Shown: positions 45,000 through 55,142, counted from the first letter of the stretch. The stretch: 64,000 nt of DNA from RUG12519 sp045649685 (GCA_045649685.1 JAZRQJ010000011.1:1-64000); one strand, 5' to 3'. A program made the numbers and translations. The notes: generated by a model from the sequence alone, not told the origin.

Positions 45000-45743
45000 T
45001 TATATTATAGCGCTTCCGTCAACACCTAAAATTTGTCCAGTAATATAACTCGACATATCAGACGCTAAAAAAACGCAAGCTTTTGCAACATCTTCAGGGG
45101 TTCCTATTCTATGCATGCCTATATTTTCAATTCTTAGCTTTTGTTTATCTTCTCCGATTGACCTAAACATATCTGTGTCTATCATACCAGGAGCAATTGC
45201 ATTAACCCTTATATTGTACGGCGCTAATTCTTTGGCTGCCGTTTTAGTTAAAGCTACAATTGCACCTTTTGAAGAAGAATAAACAACTTGACCTTTATTT
45301 CCTTCTACCCCTACTATACTAGACATGTTTATTATACTTCCAAATTTTTGTTTCATCATAACTCTTGCTGCAAACTGTAGTAACTTTATAGGAGCAAATA
45401 CATTAACTTTGAATGTGTCTTCAATAATTTTATCTGAAATCATTCCAATTATATCATCTTTCATCATTCCAGCATTATTTATTAACACATCTAAATTCAA
45501 TTTTTGCCTTTTTATCTTTTTGATAGCTTCATCTATAGCTTTTTCGTCTTTTAAATCAAAATATATCGGCCATATTTGAACATTAAACTTTTCTGATAAC
45601 TCATTTATCATATTTTTAAATTCATTGCTTTCATGTCTTGTGTGAGCCCAAATATTGGCTCCGTTTTTTGCACATTCGGTAAGTATTGCTTTACCAATTC
45701 CTCTATTAGTTCCTGTTATAAATATATTCTTGTTTTTTAACAT
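45000..45743 (-). CDS. SDR oxidoreductase (FabG-like)
   Basis: 247-residue short-chain dehydrogenase. NAD(P) motif ITGTNRGIGKAI, NNAGMM, the catalytic Ser-Tyr-Lys in MSSIVGVEGNKGQVVYSSSKGA, and the C-terminal GQILGVDGSAI of FabG-type ketoreductases. It lies 28 bases upstream of the carrier protein gene, suggesting it works on a carrier-bound 3-keto group or on a sugar. No ketosynthase is nearby, so a full chain-elongation pathway is not encoded here. Confidence 0.88.
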   Translation of the reverse strand: MLKNKNIFITGTNRGIGKAILTECAKNGANIWAHTRHESNEFKNMINELSEKFNVQIWPIYFDLKDEKAIDEAIKKIKRQKLNLDVLINNAGMMKDDIIGMISDKIIEDTFKVNVFAPIKLLQFAARVMMKQKFGSIINMSSIVGVEGNKGQVVYSSSKGAIVALTKTAAKELAPYNIRVNAIAPGMIDTDMFRSIGEDKQKLRIENIGMHRIGTPEDVAKACVFLASDMSSYITGQILGVDGSAII

Positions 45744-45760
45744 AATATTAACACTCCCTA

Positions 45761-46480
45761 TTACAAATGTTTAATGTAAACACTAGTCATTTTTTTAACA
45801 ACGAAACCTATTAAAGTATGAATACACAAATTATTTGGATTATTAGACGAAATAAAAGTGTTTACTGAGCTAAAATTCTTTTTTGCTTCCAACAATGTTT
45901 TTATTGCGACACTCATTCCTAATCCTGAACTGAGATAGTCCTTATATATTCCAGATAAAAATGGGTAGCAAGTATTATTTCCAATATCTTTAAAAGTGAA
46001 AAAGCCAATGGAATTGTTTTTATATATTAATTTAAAAATATCACAACCTTTCTTTATTTCATCCGAAATCCAATTTATGTAGCGATTTGCAGCTTGATCG
46101 TGAGTAAAATAAGGATCGACATAAATCCGATCAGTAGTAAAAATACCTTTTCTTATTTCATTAAATAATTCATCAATGTCATTATTGTTCATTTTGCAAT
46201 AAGATATGCTATCCATGACTCTTTGTTGAAGGGAGTTTAGTTTGATTTCTTTTAAATCATGTACCAAATTCATGCTTGATTCTACATAAGTATATCCCAA
46301 TTCTTTAAGCAAAAACATGATGTCAAACTTTCCACTAGGCACTTTAACTACCGTATATTCAGATTCATTTAATGGTAATTCTTTTTTTATAAGATTAGCA
46401 GTGTCATTGGGTTCTATGCTTATTTCATTGCAACTTACTCCCAAATTTCTTTTTTCCCAAATTGCGTTAATGACTTTCAA
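45761..46480 (-). CDS. GNAT acetyltransferase, WecD/RffC-like
   Basis: 239 residues. The N-terminal half (WEKRNLGVSCNEISIE, KVPSGKFDIMFLLKELGYTYVE) and the GNAT C-terminal half (IGFFTFKD, YLSSGLGMSVAIKTLLEA, SSNNPNNLCIHTLIGF) resemble WecD, the dTDP-Fuc4N N-acetyltransferase. The WecE-type aminotransferase at 50235 supplies the substrate such an enzyme needs. TTG start after AAGGTG; it follows the upstream gene by one base. Confidence 0.72.
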   Translation of the reverse strand: MKVINAIWEKRNLGVSCNEISIEPNDTANLIKKELPLNESEYTVVKVPSGKFDIMFLLKELGYTYVESSMNLVHDLKEIKLNSLQQRVMDSISYCKMNNNDIDELFNEIRKGIFTTDRIYVDPYFTHDQAANRYINWISDEIKKGCDIFKLIYKNNSIGFFTFKDIGNNTCYPFLSGIYKDYLSSGLGMSVAIKTLLEAKKNFSSVNTFISSNNPNNLCIHTLIGFVVKKMTSVYIKHL

Positions 46481-46481
46481 A

Positions 46482-47993
46482 TTAATTCACCTTCTTTTTT
46501 TCATATAAATACCCGAACTCTGTCTTGCCTTTATTTTCATATCCATTTATATTTTGATTTTTGTTAATAAGTAAATATTTGCTTTTACAATTTTCTAAAT
46601 TAAAATTGGGAGTTAACCATTCAATTCCAATTCCAGGATGTAAATTAGACCAAAGTTCAAAATCAAATACGACGTCAGTTGCAATAGTATTTTCAAAAGG
46701 ATCGATAACATCCATATCATATTGTACCACATCTTGGATTAAAGTAAAGTTTCTTTTTTTGGTATCTGCATATCTGCTATCATTCATGTAATAATTGTTT
46801 GGCCAAACAATTATGTTAATTATAAAAAATATCATAAAAATTGGTTTAAAAAATTTTAGTGCAAAAGTTCTTTTATATATAATTAAATTAAAAAATGAAA
46901 TCCATAAGAAAGGTGAAAGAGATCTAAAGTCCCGACATGAATGAACATCGTATATAACTACAATTATGAATAGTGGCAGAAATAATAAAGCGAATTGGAT
47001 TATGTAAAATCTATTAATTCTTTCTCTTAGAGATAAAGTTAGAAAATTATTTTTACTTTTTTTAATGGTAAGATTTAAAAATACACAAAGTAAATATATT
47101 GTTAAAATAAATAAGTAAAATAATCTAAAATAGACCTCTATCTTACTTCCATTTGTTAGATTGAATAAATTTTTTATGTTAGATTTACAATTTGATAAAA
47201 GCACTTGTATTGGTAACTTTATATTGGATGTATGGGTGCAACTATATAAAACACCAAATTGATATGGAGCAGTAAAAATAGAGATTATGTAGTAAAGGAA
47301 TCCTGAATATAAAATATATGGTACTAATAATTTGATGAATTTTTTTGGTTTGAAGTTACTTAAAATTAAAATTAGTAAAAGAAGCAATACAATATAAATA
47401 ATTCTATAAAATGAGCAAATTGTACCAATTAATATTGTTAGAAATAAGAAATATTTTTTGTATTTTTTTTCTGAGTTGTAATATTTATAGAAAAATATGA
47501 AAAATAATGCCAAAAAACCGTAATTTAAAATTTCAGTCATAGATGTTGCTGCAAATAATATAATTGGCGAAAAAAATGAATACAAACATGTTAACATAAC
47601 AGTTTGGGATATATTTGGTTTGTATAAAACAACAATTAGAGAAAAACAAATAATCGTAAAAATTAAATTTGAAATCATAATTCCATTAGTTGGCCAATTT
47701 AATATTTTTGCAAAGGGATAATAAAACAATGGTGGAAAAAATCCATGTGTGCTGAATTGACCAACTTTAGGAATTAACTCGTTAATTCCTATATATCCAG
47801 TGTTAAATCCACACTCAGCGAAAGAAAAAATTTCTCTCCAATAACCGACCTCATCGTTCCATATCCCATATGGAGTAGGTTTTCCCATAAATACGTTTTG
47901 ATTACAAATAAAAGACAAAAATAAAAGAAGTATTAATGGCGACAAAATATATATAGTGTAACAAATATATTTTAATACTTTTTGTTTTTTCAC
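46482..47993 (-). CDS. Polytopic GT-C-like glycosyltransferase candidate
   Basis: 503 residues with about 11 membrane helices and a large first external loop carrying GIWNDEVGYWREIFSF and HGFFPPLFYYPFAKI. A D-E or D-x-D type acidic motif in that loop is typical of GT-C enzymes that use polyprenyl-phosphate sugars. No closer family was recognised. GTG start after AGGGGG. It is within the glycan operon, one base from the GNAT gene. Confidence 0.65.
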   Translation of the reverse strand: MKKQKVLKYICYTIYILSPLILLLFLSFICNQNVFMGKPTPYGIWNDEVGYWREIFSFAECGFNTGYIGINELIPKVGQFSTHGFFPPLFYYPFAKILNWPTNGIMISNLIFTIICFSLIVVLYKPNISQTVMLTCLYSFFSPIILFAATSMTEILNYGFLALFFIFFYKYYNSEKKYKKYFLFLTILIGTICSFYRIIYIVLLLLLILILSNFKPKKFIKLLVPYILYSGFLYYIISIFTAPYQFGVLYSCTHTSNIKLPIQVLLSNCKSNIKNLFNLTNGSKIEVYFRLFYLFILTIYLLCVFLNLTIKKSKNNFLTLSLRERINRFYIIQFALLFLPLFIIVVIYDVHSCRDFRSLSPFLWISFFNLIIYKRTFALKFFKPIFMIFFIINIIVWPNNYYMNDSRYADTKKRNFTLIQDVVQYDMDVIDPFENTIATDVVFDFELWSNLHPGIGIEWLTPNFNLENCKSKYLLINKNQNINGYENKGKTEFGYLYEKKKVN

Positions 47994-48010
47994 TGCAGAA
48001 GCCCCCTATA

Positions 48011-49033
48011 TTATGCGTATGTATTAGTACAAAGAAATCTAATTATATAATTTATTCCACAAAATACATGAATACCTAAAATGGCAGAAATGATAATTAA
48101 TTTAATTTTACTCATGTTTTTAATTTTATCTAAAAACTTATACATAGATATAATAAATATCAGACCTGCTGCAAAATTTGCACTCCAACCTAAGTTGCCA
48201 TGTGTAAATCTTGCTCCTGATTCATGTAAGAACGCAAAAATAGAAATATTCATTATTGCCAAAAGCCAGCCAAATTCAATACCACTTTGTTGATCGAAAA
48301 GTTGTGTTCTTTGCCATAGCATCAAACAAATAGTTGGGAATGTAGTTGTTCCAAATATAATATAATTTAATATGTTTTTACCTTTTCCTTTTATAAAATC
48401 TATAATCATAATAATTAACATGCATGGGGCAAAACTAAACATAAAGTTTGGCTTAAACCACGTTGTTATAAATAAAGCAAAAGAAAAACATAACCATTGT
48501 AAAATTGAAATTGATTTAGTATGGTATTTATTAATTAATTTAATAAATAATATTACTGATAGCAATGCGAAAGCTTTCATGGCAATATATGTTGAATTAT
48601 GATACAAGTTTGAACAAAGCATTCCTGTATATGGAGAAGGATTAAAAGAGGATATATGTATTGGCATATATATATTACAAGCTAAAGCCGCTGCATATAA
48701 ATACTCATTTGATATATTTTTAACATTAATTTTAAAAATAATATAAGTAAAAAATATACTTAACATATTCAATGTAATTAAAAATAAGCTAATAATAAGA
48801 CTATTATAACGTGGAAGTTTCCATAGAAAACCCAAGATAATATATATTAAACTATAGCCACTTTGTTCAGATAAACCAGCTTTTATATGAGCCCATAAAT
48901 CAAAATTCGTGCGCAATTCTACAACTGTCTGATTTCTATACATTGGAATTAAGGCTAAACAAAAAATAACTGTAATTACAATAGAGAAAATCCAAGTGGT
49001 GTTTATTTTTCTTTTTGTTTCTATATGATTCAT
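48011..49033 (-). CDS. Polytopic membrane protein of the glycan locus
   Basis: 340 residues with nine or ten hydrophobic helices. The first external loop has TNFDLWAHIKAGLSEQSGYS, again with an acidic residue, and later TWFKPNFMFSF. The family was not recognised; a GT-C glycosyltransferase is the best guess from topology and place. Its ATG shares a base with the stop of the GtrB-like gene (TAATG), so the two are translationally coupled and likely act together. Confidence 0.6.
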   Translation of the reverse strand: MNHIETKRKINTTWIFSIVITVIFCLALIPMYRNQTVVELRTNFDLWAHIKAGLSEQSGYSLIYIILGFLWKLPRYNSLIISLFLITLNMLSIFFTYIIFKINVKNISNEYLYAAALACNIYMPIHISSFNPSPYTGMLCSNLYHNSTYIAMKAFALLSVILFIKLINKYHTKSISILQWLCFSFALFITTWFKPNFMFSFAPCMLIIMIIDFIKGKGKNILNYIIFGTTTFPTICLMLWQRTQLFDQQSGIEFGWLLAIMNISIFAFLHESGARFTHGNLGWSANFAAGLIFIISMYKFLDKIKNMSKIKLIIISAILGIHVFCGINYIIRFLCTNTYA

Positions 49034-49983
49034 TATTTGTCTTCCTCTTTTTTGTTTAAGTTTATACTATTTTTTATTACATATTGTGGTGATTTATTTA
49101 AGCTGATAAATATTCTTCCTATGTATTCGCCTATCATACCTAATACCATAAGTGTTATACCATTAAAGAATGTTAGAAGAGCAACAATTGTGCTGTAACC
49201 CAATGCGACATTATTATTTATAAAGAGTTTATTTATAATAGTATATAGACCAAAAATAAACCCTATCAAAGCAAATATAATGCCAATAATAGTTGTAATT
49301 CTCAAAGGTTTTACAGAAAAGGATGTAAAGCCATTAAGCCAAAGAGACAGCAATTTTCTTAAGTTGTAGTTACTTTGTCCGCATTGTCTCTCGTTTTCTT
49401 CCATTTTGACATTTGCGATATTAGAAGTTGTTCGGAGCATTAAACCAGCAATATATGGATAGCAATTTCTATATTTTGTGATTTCATCGACCACAAATCT
49501 TTTCATTGCACCAAAATTACTAAGCTGAAGATCTTTAGGTTTATTAATTAAACGTTCCGCCATTATGTCATTTACTTTGCTTCCAAAATTTTTAAAATTA
49601 GATTGCTTTTTTTTACCATAATCTGCAATTGAAATATCAAATCCATTTTTTAATGGTTCAATTAATTCAAAAACTTTGTCCACTGGACATTGTCCGTCAT
49701 CATCTAAGTAAATAACAACATCTCCTGTAGAGTTTCTAAATCCGGCCATTAGTGCTGAATGTTGACCGAAATTTTTAGAAAAAGTTATAACCACTATTTT
49801 TTGATCGTTTTGTGCTAAGGCTTCTATGACACTACTGGTGTTGTCTCTTGAAAAGTCGTTTACAAGAACAATTTCATAGTTAGCAAAACCTTTATTTTCA
49901 AGTTCTTTTTTTATCGAATTAACGACGTCTTGTATAGTTTTTTCAGAATTATAACAAGGAATTACAAAAGATAGTTTATTCAT
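49033..49983 (-). CDS. GtrB/ArnC-like polyprenyl-phosphate glycosyltransferase
   Basis: 316 residues. The N-terminal GT2 domain has FVIPCYNSEKTIQDVV, LVNDFSRDNTS, NFGQHSALMAGF and the metal-binding LDDDGQ. Two C-terminal membrane helices (about 230-295) end with GMIGEYIGRIFI. This is the layout of enzymes that move a sugar from a nucleotide to undecaprenyl phosphate. It should make the lipid-linked sugar that GtrA or the SMR pair flips and the membrane glycosyltransferases use. Confidence 0.9.
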   Translation of the reverse strand: MNKLSFVIPCYNSEKTIQDVVNSIKKELENKGFANYEIVLVNDFSRDNTSSVIEALAQNDQKIVVITFSKNFGQHSALMAGFRNSTGDVVIYLDDDGQCPVDKVFELIEPLKNGFDISIADYGKKKQSNFKNFGSKVNDIMAERLINKPKDLQLSNFGAMKRFVVDEITKYRNCYPYIAGLMLRTTSNIANVKMEENERQCGQSNYNLRKLLSLWLNGFTSFSVKPLRITTIIGIIFALIGFIFGLYTIINKLFINNNVALGYSTIVALLTFFNGITLMVLGMIGEYIGRIFISLNKSPQYVIKNSINLNKKEEDK

Positions 49984-50234
49984 TCAATTTTTCTCCACTC
50001 TGATTTTAATATAGATGTATATAAATAAACGAATTTTTTTGAGTAAATTTGATTTTTTAAGGCTAATTAAAGCAATAACTGTTTATAGTGACAAAACAAT
50101 TTTAAAAATGCTTTGAGTAGGTTGAAAAAATTGTGATGTGACTTTTTCATATTCTTTCTTAAGTAGTGTTGTATTTTCACAATATTAATTTGTTTTCAGC
50201 TATTGATTAGGCATTGTTTTGCTTATTATATCAT

Positions 50235-51365
50235 TTATTTACAAAAAAATTCATTAACAGTATTAATTATAAACTCAACATCGATAGATTTAAGACCGTA
50301 ATATAGAGGTAGTCTTATTAGTCTTTCGCTTTCTTTTGTTGTAAATTTATCTTCTCCATGAAATCTACAGTATTTTAATCCTGCTGGAGCTGAATGAAGA
50401 GGAATATAGTGGAAAACTGCACCAATACCATGTTCTTTTAAATAAGATAAAAGTTTTGTCCTAGTATCTAAGTTTTTTACTTTTATATAAAACATATGTG
50501 CATTATGAATGCAGCCTTCTGGTATGTTTTGTAACTCTATTAAACCTTTTTCTTTCAAATTTGTAAGGCCATTTTTATATAAATTCCAAGATGACATACG
50601 ATCATTGTAAATATCGCTTACATTTTCGAATTGAGTCCATAGACAAGCAGCATTAATATCACTTGGCAAATAAGATGACCCACTATTTACCCATGTGTAT
50701 TTGTCAATTTGACCTCTAAAAAACTTGCTGCGGTTAGTGCCTTTTTCTCTTATGATTTCAGCTAATTCAGCGTTTTTTGAATCTTTTAAAAGTATTGCTC
50801 CGCCTTCACCCATACTGTAATTTTTGGTTTCATGAAAACTATAGCATCCATAATCTCCAATAGTTCCCAACGCTTTTCCATGATATGAACTTGTTACACC
50901 TTGTGCTGCGTCCTCTATAACTTTTAAATTATATTTTTTAGCAATTTCCATTATTTTATTCATTTCACAAGAAACTCCAGCATAATGTACTGGAACAATA
51001 GCTTTAGTTTTAGGAGTTATCGCATCCTCAATTAAATTCTCATCCATATTCATAGTATCGGGTCTAATGTCAATGAATACTACTTTCGCTCCCCTTAAAA
51101 CAAAAGCATTGGCTGTTGACACAAACGTAAAAGATGGCATAATCACTTCGTCACCAGGTTTTATATCACATAGCATAGCTGACATTTCAAGCGCACTTGT
51201 GCAAGAAGTGGTTAGTAGCGCTTTTGCAGCTCCTGTTTTTTCTTCTATCCATTTATTGCATAATTTTGTAAATTTTCCATCACCGCAAACTTTTTTGTTC
51301 GCAAAGGCTTCCTTTATGTATTCAATTTCTGGGCCAAGAAATGGCGGTTCATTAAAGTTTATCAT
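50235..51365 (-). CDS. wecE: dTDP-4-amino-4,6-dideoxygalactose transaminase (WecE/RffA)
   Basis: 376-residue PLP aminotransferase that makes dTDP-Fuc4N from dTDP-4-keto-6-deoxyglucose and glutamate. It follows E. coli WecE almost throughout: CGDGKFTKLCNKWIEEK, PGDEVIMPSFTFVSTANAFV, VEDAAQGV-like segment, SFHETKNYSMGEGGA with the PLP lysine, REKGTNRSKFFRGQIDKYTW, AVFHYIPLHSAPAG and TKESERLIRLPLYY. Flanked by 250 and 200 bases of non-coding DNA, so it may have its own promoter. RmlA and RmlB must be elsewhere. Confidence 0.92.
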   Translation of the reverse strand: MINFNEPPFLGPEIEYIKEAFANKKVCGDGKFTKLCNKWIEEKTGAAKALLTTSCTSALEMSAMLCDIKPGDEVIMPSFTFVSTANAFVLRGAKVVFIDIRPDTMNMDENLIEDAITPKTKAIVPVHYAGVSCEMNKIMEIAKKYNLKVIEDAAQGVTSSYHGKALGTIGDYGCYSFHETKNYSMGEGGAILLKDSKNAELAEIIREKGTNRSKFFRGQIDKYTWVNSGSSYLPSDINAACLWTQFENVSDIYNDRMSSWNLYKNGLTNLKEKGLIELQNIPEGCIHNAHMFYIKVKNLDTRTKLLSYLKEHGIGAVFHYIPLHSAPAGLKYCRFHGEDKFTTKESERLIRLPLYYGLKSIDVEFIINTVNEFFCK

Positions 51366-51565
51366 TTGATAAAATAGTCCTCCTCTTTTTGTTTTGATAA
51401 AATATTAACATAAATAAAATTAGCAAAGCAATAGAGCTAATAATTATTTTCTCTTAATAAAATATACCATCTGGTGAAGTATTGACAAAACTTGTTAAAT
51501 AGCTATTATTTTCTTTTACTTCAAATTAAGCCAGTGACATACTAATATTATAACATAATTGTATA

Positions 51566-53098
51566 CTATTTTTCTAAAAAAGATTTACCTAATTTTATGA
51601 TAGTATAGTCCTTTACGTCTTTTATTGAACCTTGTTTGGGCCAATTTGGCATTCCACTAATTTGTATTTTTAACTTATCTATATCATATTTAGCAGTACT
51701 AATATCATATCCATGTTGTTTAAAAAATTCATATAATCTAGATGAGTTTAGTTCCAATTCTAGTAATTCGCACCTATCCCAAACAAAAATACTATTAGCA
51801 ACAGAAGGCTCTATTACTTGATTAAAGTCTGGCGGTGTTCCTACAAATATAACTTTATTATTATCTGTTACTGATTTTAAATCATGATAAATTTGCGATG
51901 TCATTGTAATATCGTATTGATAGCTTTTGTAATCTATAAAAAAAGTTCGATTCATTTGTTTAGATTGGTAAAATATATTTATAATTACCAAAAACAAAAC
52001 TATGTATCTAAACTTGAATTTTTTTATGCTAATATTCCTAAATATTATATAGAGCAAACAAAAAGAAAAACTAACGAGAAACGATAGACATGTTAATGTC
52101 CTATGCGGTAGAGAAGGATTTCCTGTTACTATAGACAAAGCAAATGCGGATATTAAAACACATATTCCGTAAATAAATATACTAATTTTTTTGTTTTTGA
52201 TTGCTAAAAAAATTATACTTATCAAAGTTACAAAGATAGATAAAGATACTATTTTGGTAGCATAGTCTAATTTTAATCCTGCTAAAATAGTGTTAAATTG
52301 TGTAACAGTAAAATGCTTAAATGATTTTAAAAATGGAATAATTCCACTAAAATCGTAGGTAACATAAGCATTTACATAACTAGAATTAGGTATATTTAAT
52401 ATTTTTTGTAAAATAATTTTTACTATTTCCCAAAAAATAATTGATATAAAAATTAGTACGATGGTTTTTACAATTAACAATAAAACTTTAGTTAATTTAG
52501 ATTCTTCATTAGTTGTTAATGTCCTTAAGAGACAAATTATAAAAAATATTAATAAAAATATAACAGGTGATGTTTCTGAGAATGAGATTGCAAATGTTAG
52601 AGTAACTATTGAATAAATTAAATTTATCCAATGTTTTTTCTTAAAATGCCATAAAAAATAGAAATGTAGCGAAAAAGCAACCAATAAATAAACCATACCA
52701 GTTTCTATAGTTGTCATCATAAACACGAATAAAGAGGCAATATAAGGAAAAGATATTGATATACTGGTAAATATTGTAGATAAAGTATCATTCCATAAAT
52801 TATCAGTATGTTTTTTTAATATAAAATTAAACATTGTTAAGCCTGCTATAACTAGGCATATGGCTATAAAATCTCTCCAAAGAGGAAGAAATTCATAAGA
52901 ATTAAAAATCTTTTTTAAAATTATAAATCCCCAACGTCCTTGAGCCAACAATGCTTTATTTTCGAAATATTGATTAAAGGCTTCATCATCTATTCCCATA
53001 GAAAAATTAGTAAGCATAAAGCCATAGCACAAAATTGCTACAAGAACAGTACATAAATAATAATGTTTTTTAAAACTGCTAATTACATTTTTTTCCAT
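51566..53098 (-). CDS. GtrII-type polytopic glucosyltransferase
   Basis: 510 residues with about 11 membrane helices. The N-terminal loop FSMGIDDEAFNQYF, with its Asp-Asp-Glu, and QGRWGFIILKKIF fit the Glucos_trans_II (GtrII) family, which adds a sugar from a polyprenyl-phosphate donor to a surface polymer outside the cell. The C-terminus is a soluble domain of about 120 residues. It follows the methyltransferase-glycosyltransferase by 13 bases. Confidence 0.75.
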   Translation of the reverse strand: MEKNVISSFKKHYYLCTVLVAILCYGFMLTNFSMGIDDEAFNQYFENKALLAQGRWGFIILKKIFNSYEFLPLWRDFIAICLVIAGLTMFNFILKKHTDNLWNDTLSTIFTSISISFPYIASLFVFMMTTIETGMVYLLVAFSLHFYFLWHFKKKHWINLIYSIVTLTFAISFSETSPVIFLLIFFIICLLRTLTTNEESKLTKVLLLIVKTIVLIFISIIFWEIVKIILQKILNIPNSSYVNAYVTYDFSGIIPFLKSFKHFTVTQFNTILAGLKLDYATKIVSLSIFVTLISIIFLAIKNKKISIFIYGICVLISAFALSIVTGNPSLPHRTLTCLSFLVSFSFCLLYIIFRNISIKKFKFRYIVLFLVIINIFYQSKQMNRTFFIDYKSYQYDITMTSQIYHDLKSVTDNNKVIFVGTPPDFNQVIEPSVANSIFVWDRCELLELELNSSRLYEFFKQHGYDISTAKYDIDKLKIQISGMPNWPKQGSIKDVKDYTIIKLGKSFLEK

Positions 53099-53111
53099 AT
53101 AAAATCCTCTT

Positions 53112-55142
53112 TTAGTTGTTTATAAAAGTGTTCTTAATTTTTCTTAAGATCTTAAAAAATATATTTTTCTTTTTGCTGATTTTGTCAAACACGAAATCAG
53201 GGGCATTTGAATCAATATTACAACTAATTTTTGCGGTTTTAATTTTAATTGGTTTAGTTAAAGGTATGTGTATTTGTGGATCGGATTTTAGAAATAATAT
53301 GCCATTATAAACTTTCAGTCCATTTGAAAATATATTGTTTAATGTATAATTTAAAGTTTGATCTTCTGTAGTAATAATTTTGATATCAATATTTGAAACC
53401 CACACCATGTTATATTCACTTGGATCAAAACGTAATGCATGTATAATTTTTTTATTGGGAAAGCCTTCAAACACAAGATTATTTTTAATTTTTTGACGTG
53501 TGGGGAATATAGTATCGCTTTCTGAAAATCCATGGCCATAATCAACATATAATTTAGTTAATACTAAGTCTGTTTTTTGTGATTTATTGCAATTTAAACA
53601 GAAAGGAATTTTTGCAACATAACCTTCAGGTAAAACAATAGGAATTTTATTAAAATAATTTTTTGATACGTTCTCATTTTTCATCCACTCATGTCTATTA
53701 TGCTCGGAATAAGAATTTGCAGAATTAGTCCATATGCGATATATGGATGTTACTTTATCTGAATTAGATACGCCTGTTAAAAAAGCAGTTCTCATTAAAA
53801 AATCCCAGTCTTCGGTTGTTGATAATTGTTCATTAAATTTTATCCCTAATTTTTTAAAAGGATAGCTGGGACATGCGTAAGACATAGTTGGACAAAAATT
53901 ATTTTTTACTTGTTCTAAAATATTAAAATCTTTGCAGAAACTATCGTCAGGACCTCCGCATGCTCTTAATGCTTTGCTTTCGTAAATTTCTATTTCCTCC
54001 CACTTTTGCTTTAAACTATAAGTGTGTAAAATAGTTCCTGGGAATTTTTTAAATAAATTATGAAATTCTTCAACCCAATTATCAAAAACTATATCATCAT
54101 CATCCAATACAGATATATATTTACCTGTAGCCGCTTCAAAACCTACGTTTAAAGGGGTTGTTCTGTTTCCATGGTTAACTTTTATTAAACGAACTTTTTG
54201 TCTCATCCAATTAGGGAGGTCGTTTATAACTTTTTCCACAGCTATTTGGCCATCATTTGTTAATTTATGTCCTATTATCAAAACTTCAAAATCTGTATTA
54301 GTTTGAGCGGTTAAGCATAAAAGTGTTTCTGTTAATGCTTCTATTCTTTTTCCTTGAGTTCTAGTTACTACAGAGAGGAAAGGACCAGAGGAGCAATTGT
54401 TTTGTTCGTTTTTGTGAGTTTTTTCAGAAGGCGAATAGGCTCTTACAAATTGACTGACATTAGAAAAAGGATCTATTAATGTTTTTATGTGATTCAAATA
54501 TTTGTAAGTTGTGGTGGAGTTAGATAAAAATGTACTATCAGTTGGGAAATTTTGATCAGATTTTTCTAAAATAAAATCATTGTTACATACTTGTTGGAAA
54601 CCTGAATTTTTCATGCATTGCTCAAGTCTGTTTGACGAAAATAAAGAAATGTGAGTTGTATCTAATAAGCCGGTTTTTGTATATTCAAATTTACCTTCCA
54701 TCATTTTAAAAGCTATGTCTTTGTGGCATATATTGGGTACACTTACAATTAACAATGCATTGTGTTTCTTACAAAGTTTGTTAATCATTTTCAAAAAACA
54801 TTCTGGAGTAGGAATATGTTCTAAGAAATCTAATATTGTAACTAGCTTTAATTTCTTCCCTTGTATAATTTTTTCTATGTAATTTAAATCACTTTCATCA
54901 CAAGAAAAAGTATGAGAATAAGCTTCAATTCCTTCACTTTTTATATGATTTATAGTTTCTTCGTCTTTATCTATTCCTATATAGTGAAAGTTGTAATTAT
55001 GATTTTTAAGACCCGTATTTATTGCTGCACAGCCACAAGCAATGTCGAGATGGACTCCGTCATCTTTTATATCTAATTTTTTTATAATATCTACAGCCTT
55101 ACCATAAGGACTATTATCAGAATATAAATAATTATATTTCAT
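53112..55142 (-). CDS. Methyltransferase-GT2 glycosyltransferase fusion
   Basis: 676 residues with two enzymes in one chain. Residues about 20-190 are a class I SAM methyltransferase (VHLDIACGCAAINTGL, YIGIDKDEE, ILDFLEHIPTP). Residues about 250-480 are a GT2 glycosyltransferase (LSVVTRTQGKRIEALTETL, LDDDDIVFDNW, TTEDWDFLMRTAFL). The last 180 residues are unassigned, with beta-rich content. It probably transfers a sugar and methylates a glycan intermediate. AGGAGAG precedes the ATG. Confidence 0.85.
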   Translation of the reverse strand: MKYNYLYSDNSPYGKAVDIIKKLDIKDDGVHLDIACGCAAINTGLKNHNYNFHYIGIDKDEETINHIKSEGIEAYSHTFSCDESDLNYIEKIIQGKKLKLVTILDFLEHIPTPECFLKMINKLCKKHNALLIVSVPNICHKDIAFKMMEGKFEYTKTGLLDTTHISLFSSNRLEQCMKNSGFQQVCNNDFILEKSDQNFPTDSTFLSNSTTTYKYLNHIKTLIDPFSNVSQFVRAYSPSEKTHKNEQNNCSSGPFLSVVTRTQGKRIEALTETLLCLTAQTNTDFEVLIIGHKLTNDGQIAVEKVINDLPNWMRQKVRLIKVNHGNRTTPLNVGFEAATGKYISVLDDDDIVFDNWVEEFHNLFKKFPGTILHTYSLKQKWEEIEIYESKALRACGGPDDSFCKDFNILEQVKNNFCPTMSYACPSYPFKKLGIKFNEQLSTTEDWDFLMRTAFLTGVSNSDKVTSIYRIWTNSANSYSEHNRHEWMKNENVSKNYFNKIPIVLPEGYVAKIPFCLNCNKSQKTDLVLTKLYVDYGHGFSESDTIFPTRQKIKNNLVFEGFPNKKIIHALRFDPSEYNMVWVSNIDIKIITTEDQTLNYTLNNIFSNGLKVYNGILFLKSDPQIHIPLTKPIKIKTAKISCNIDSNAPDFVFDKISKKKNIFFKILRKIKNTFINN

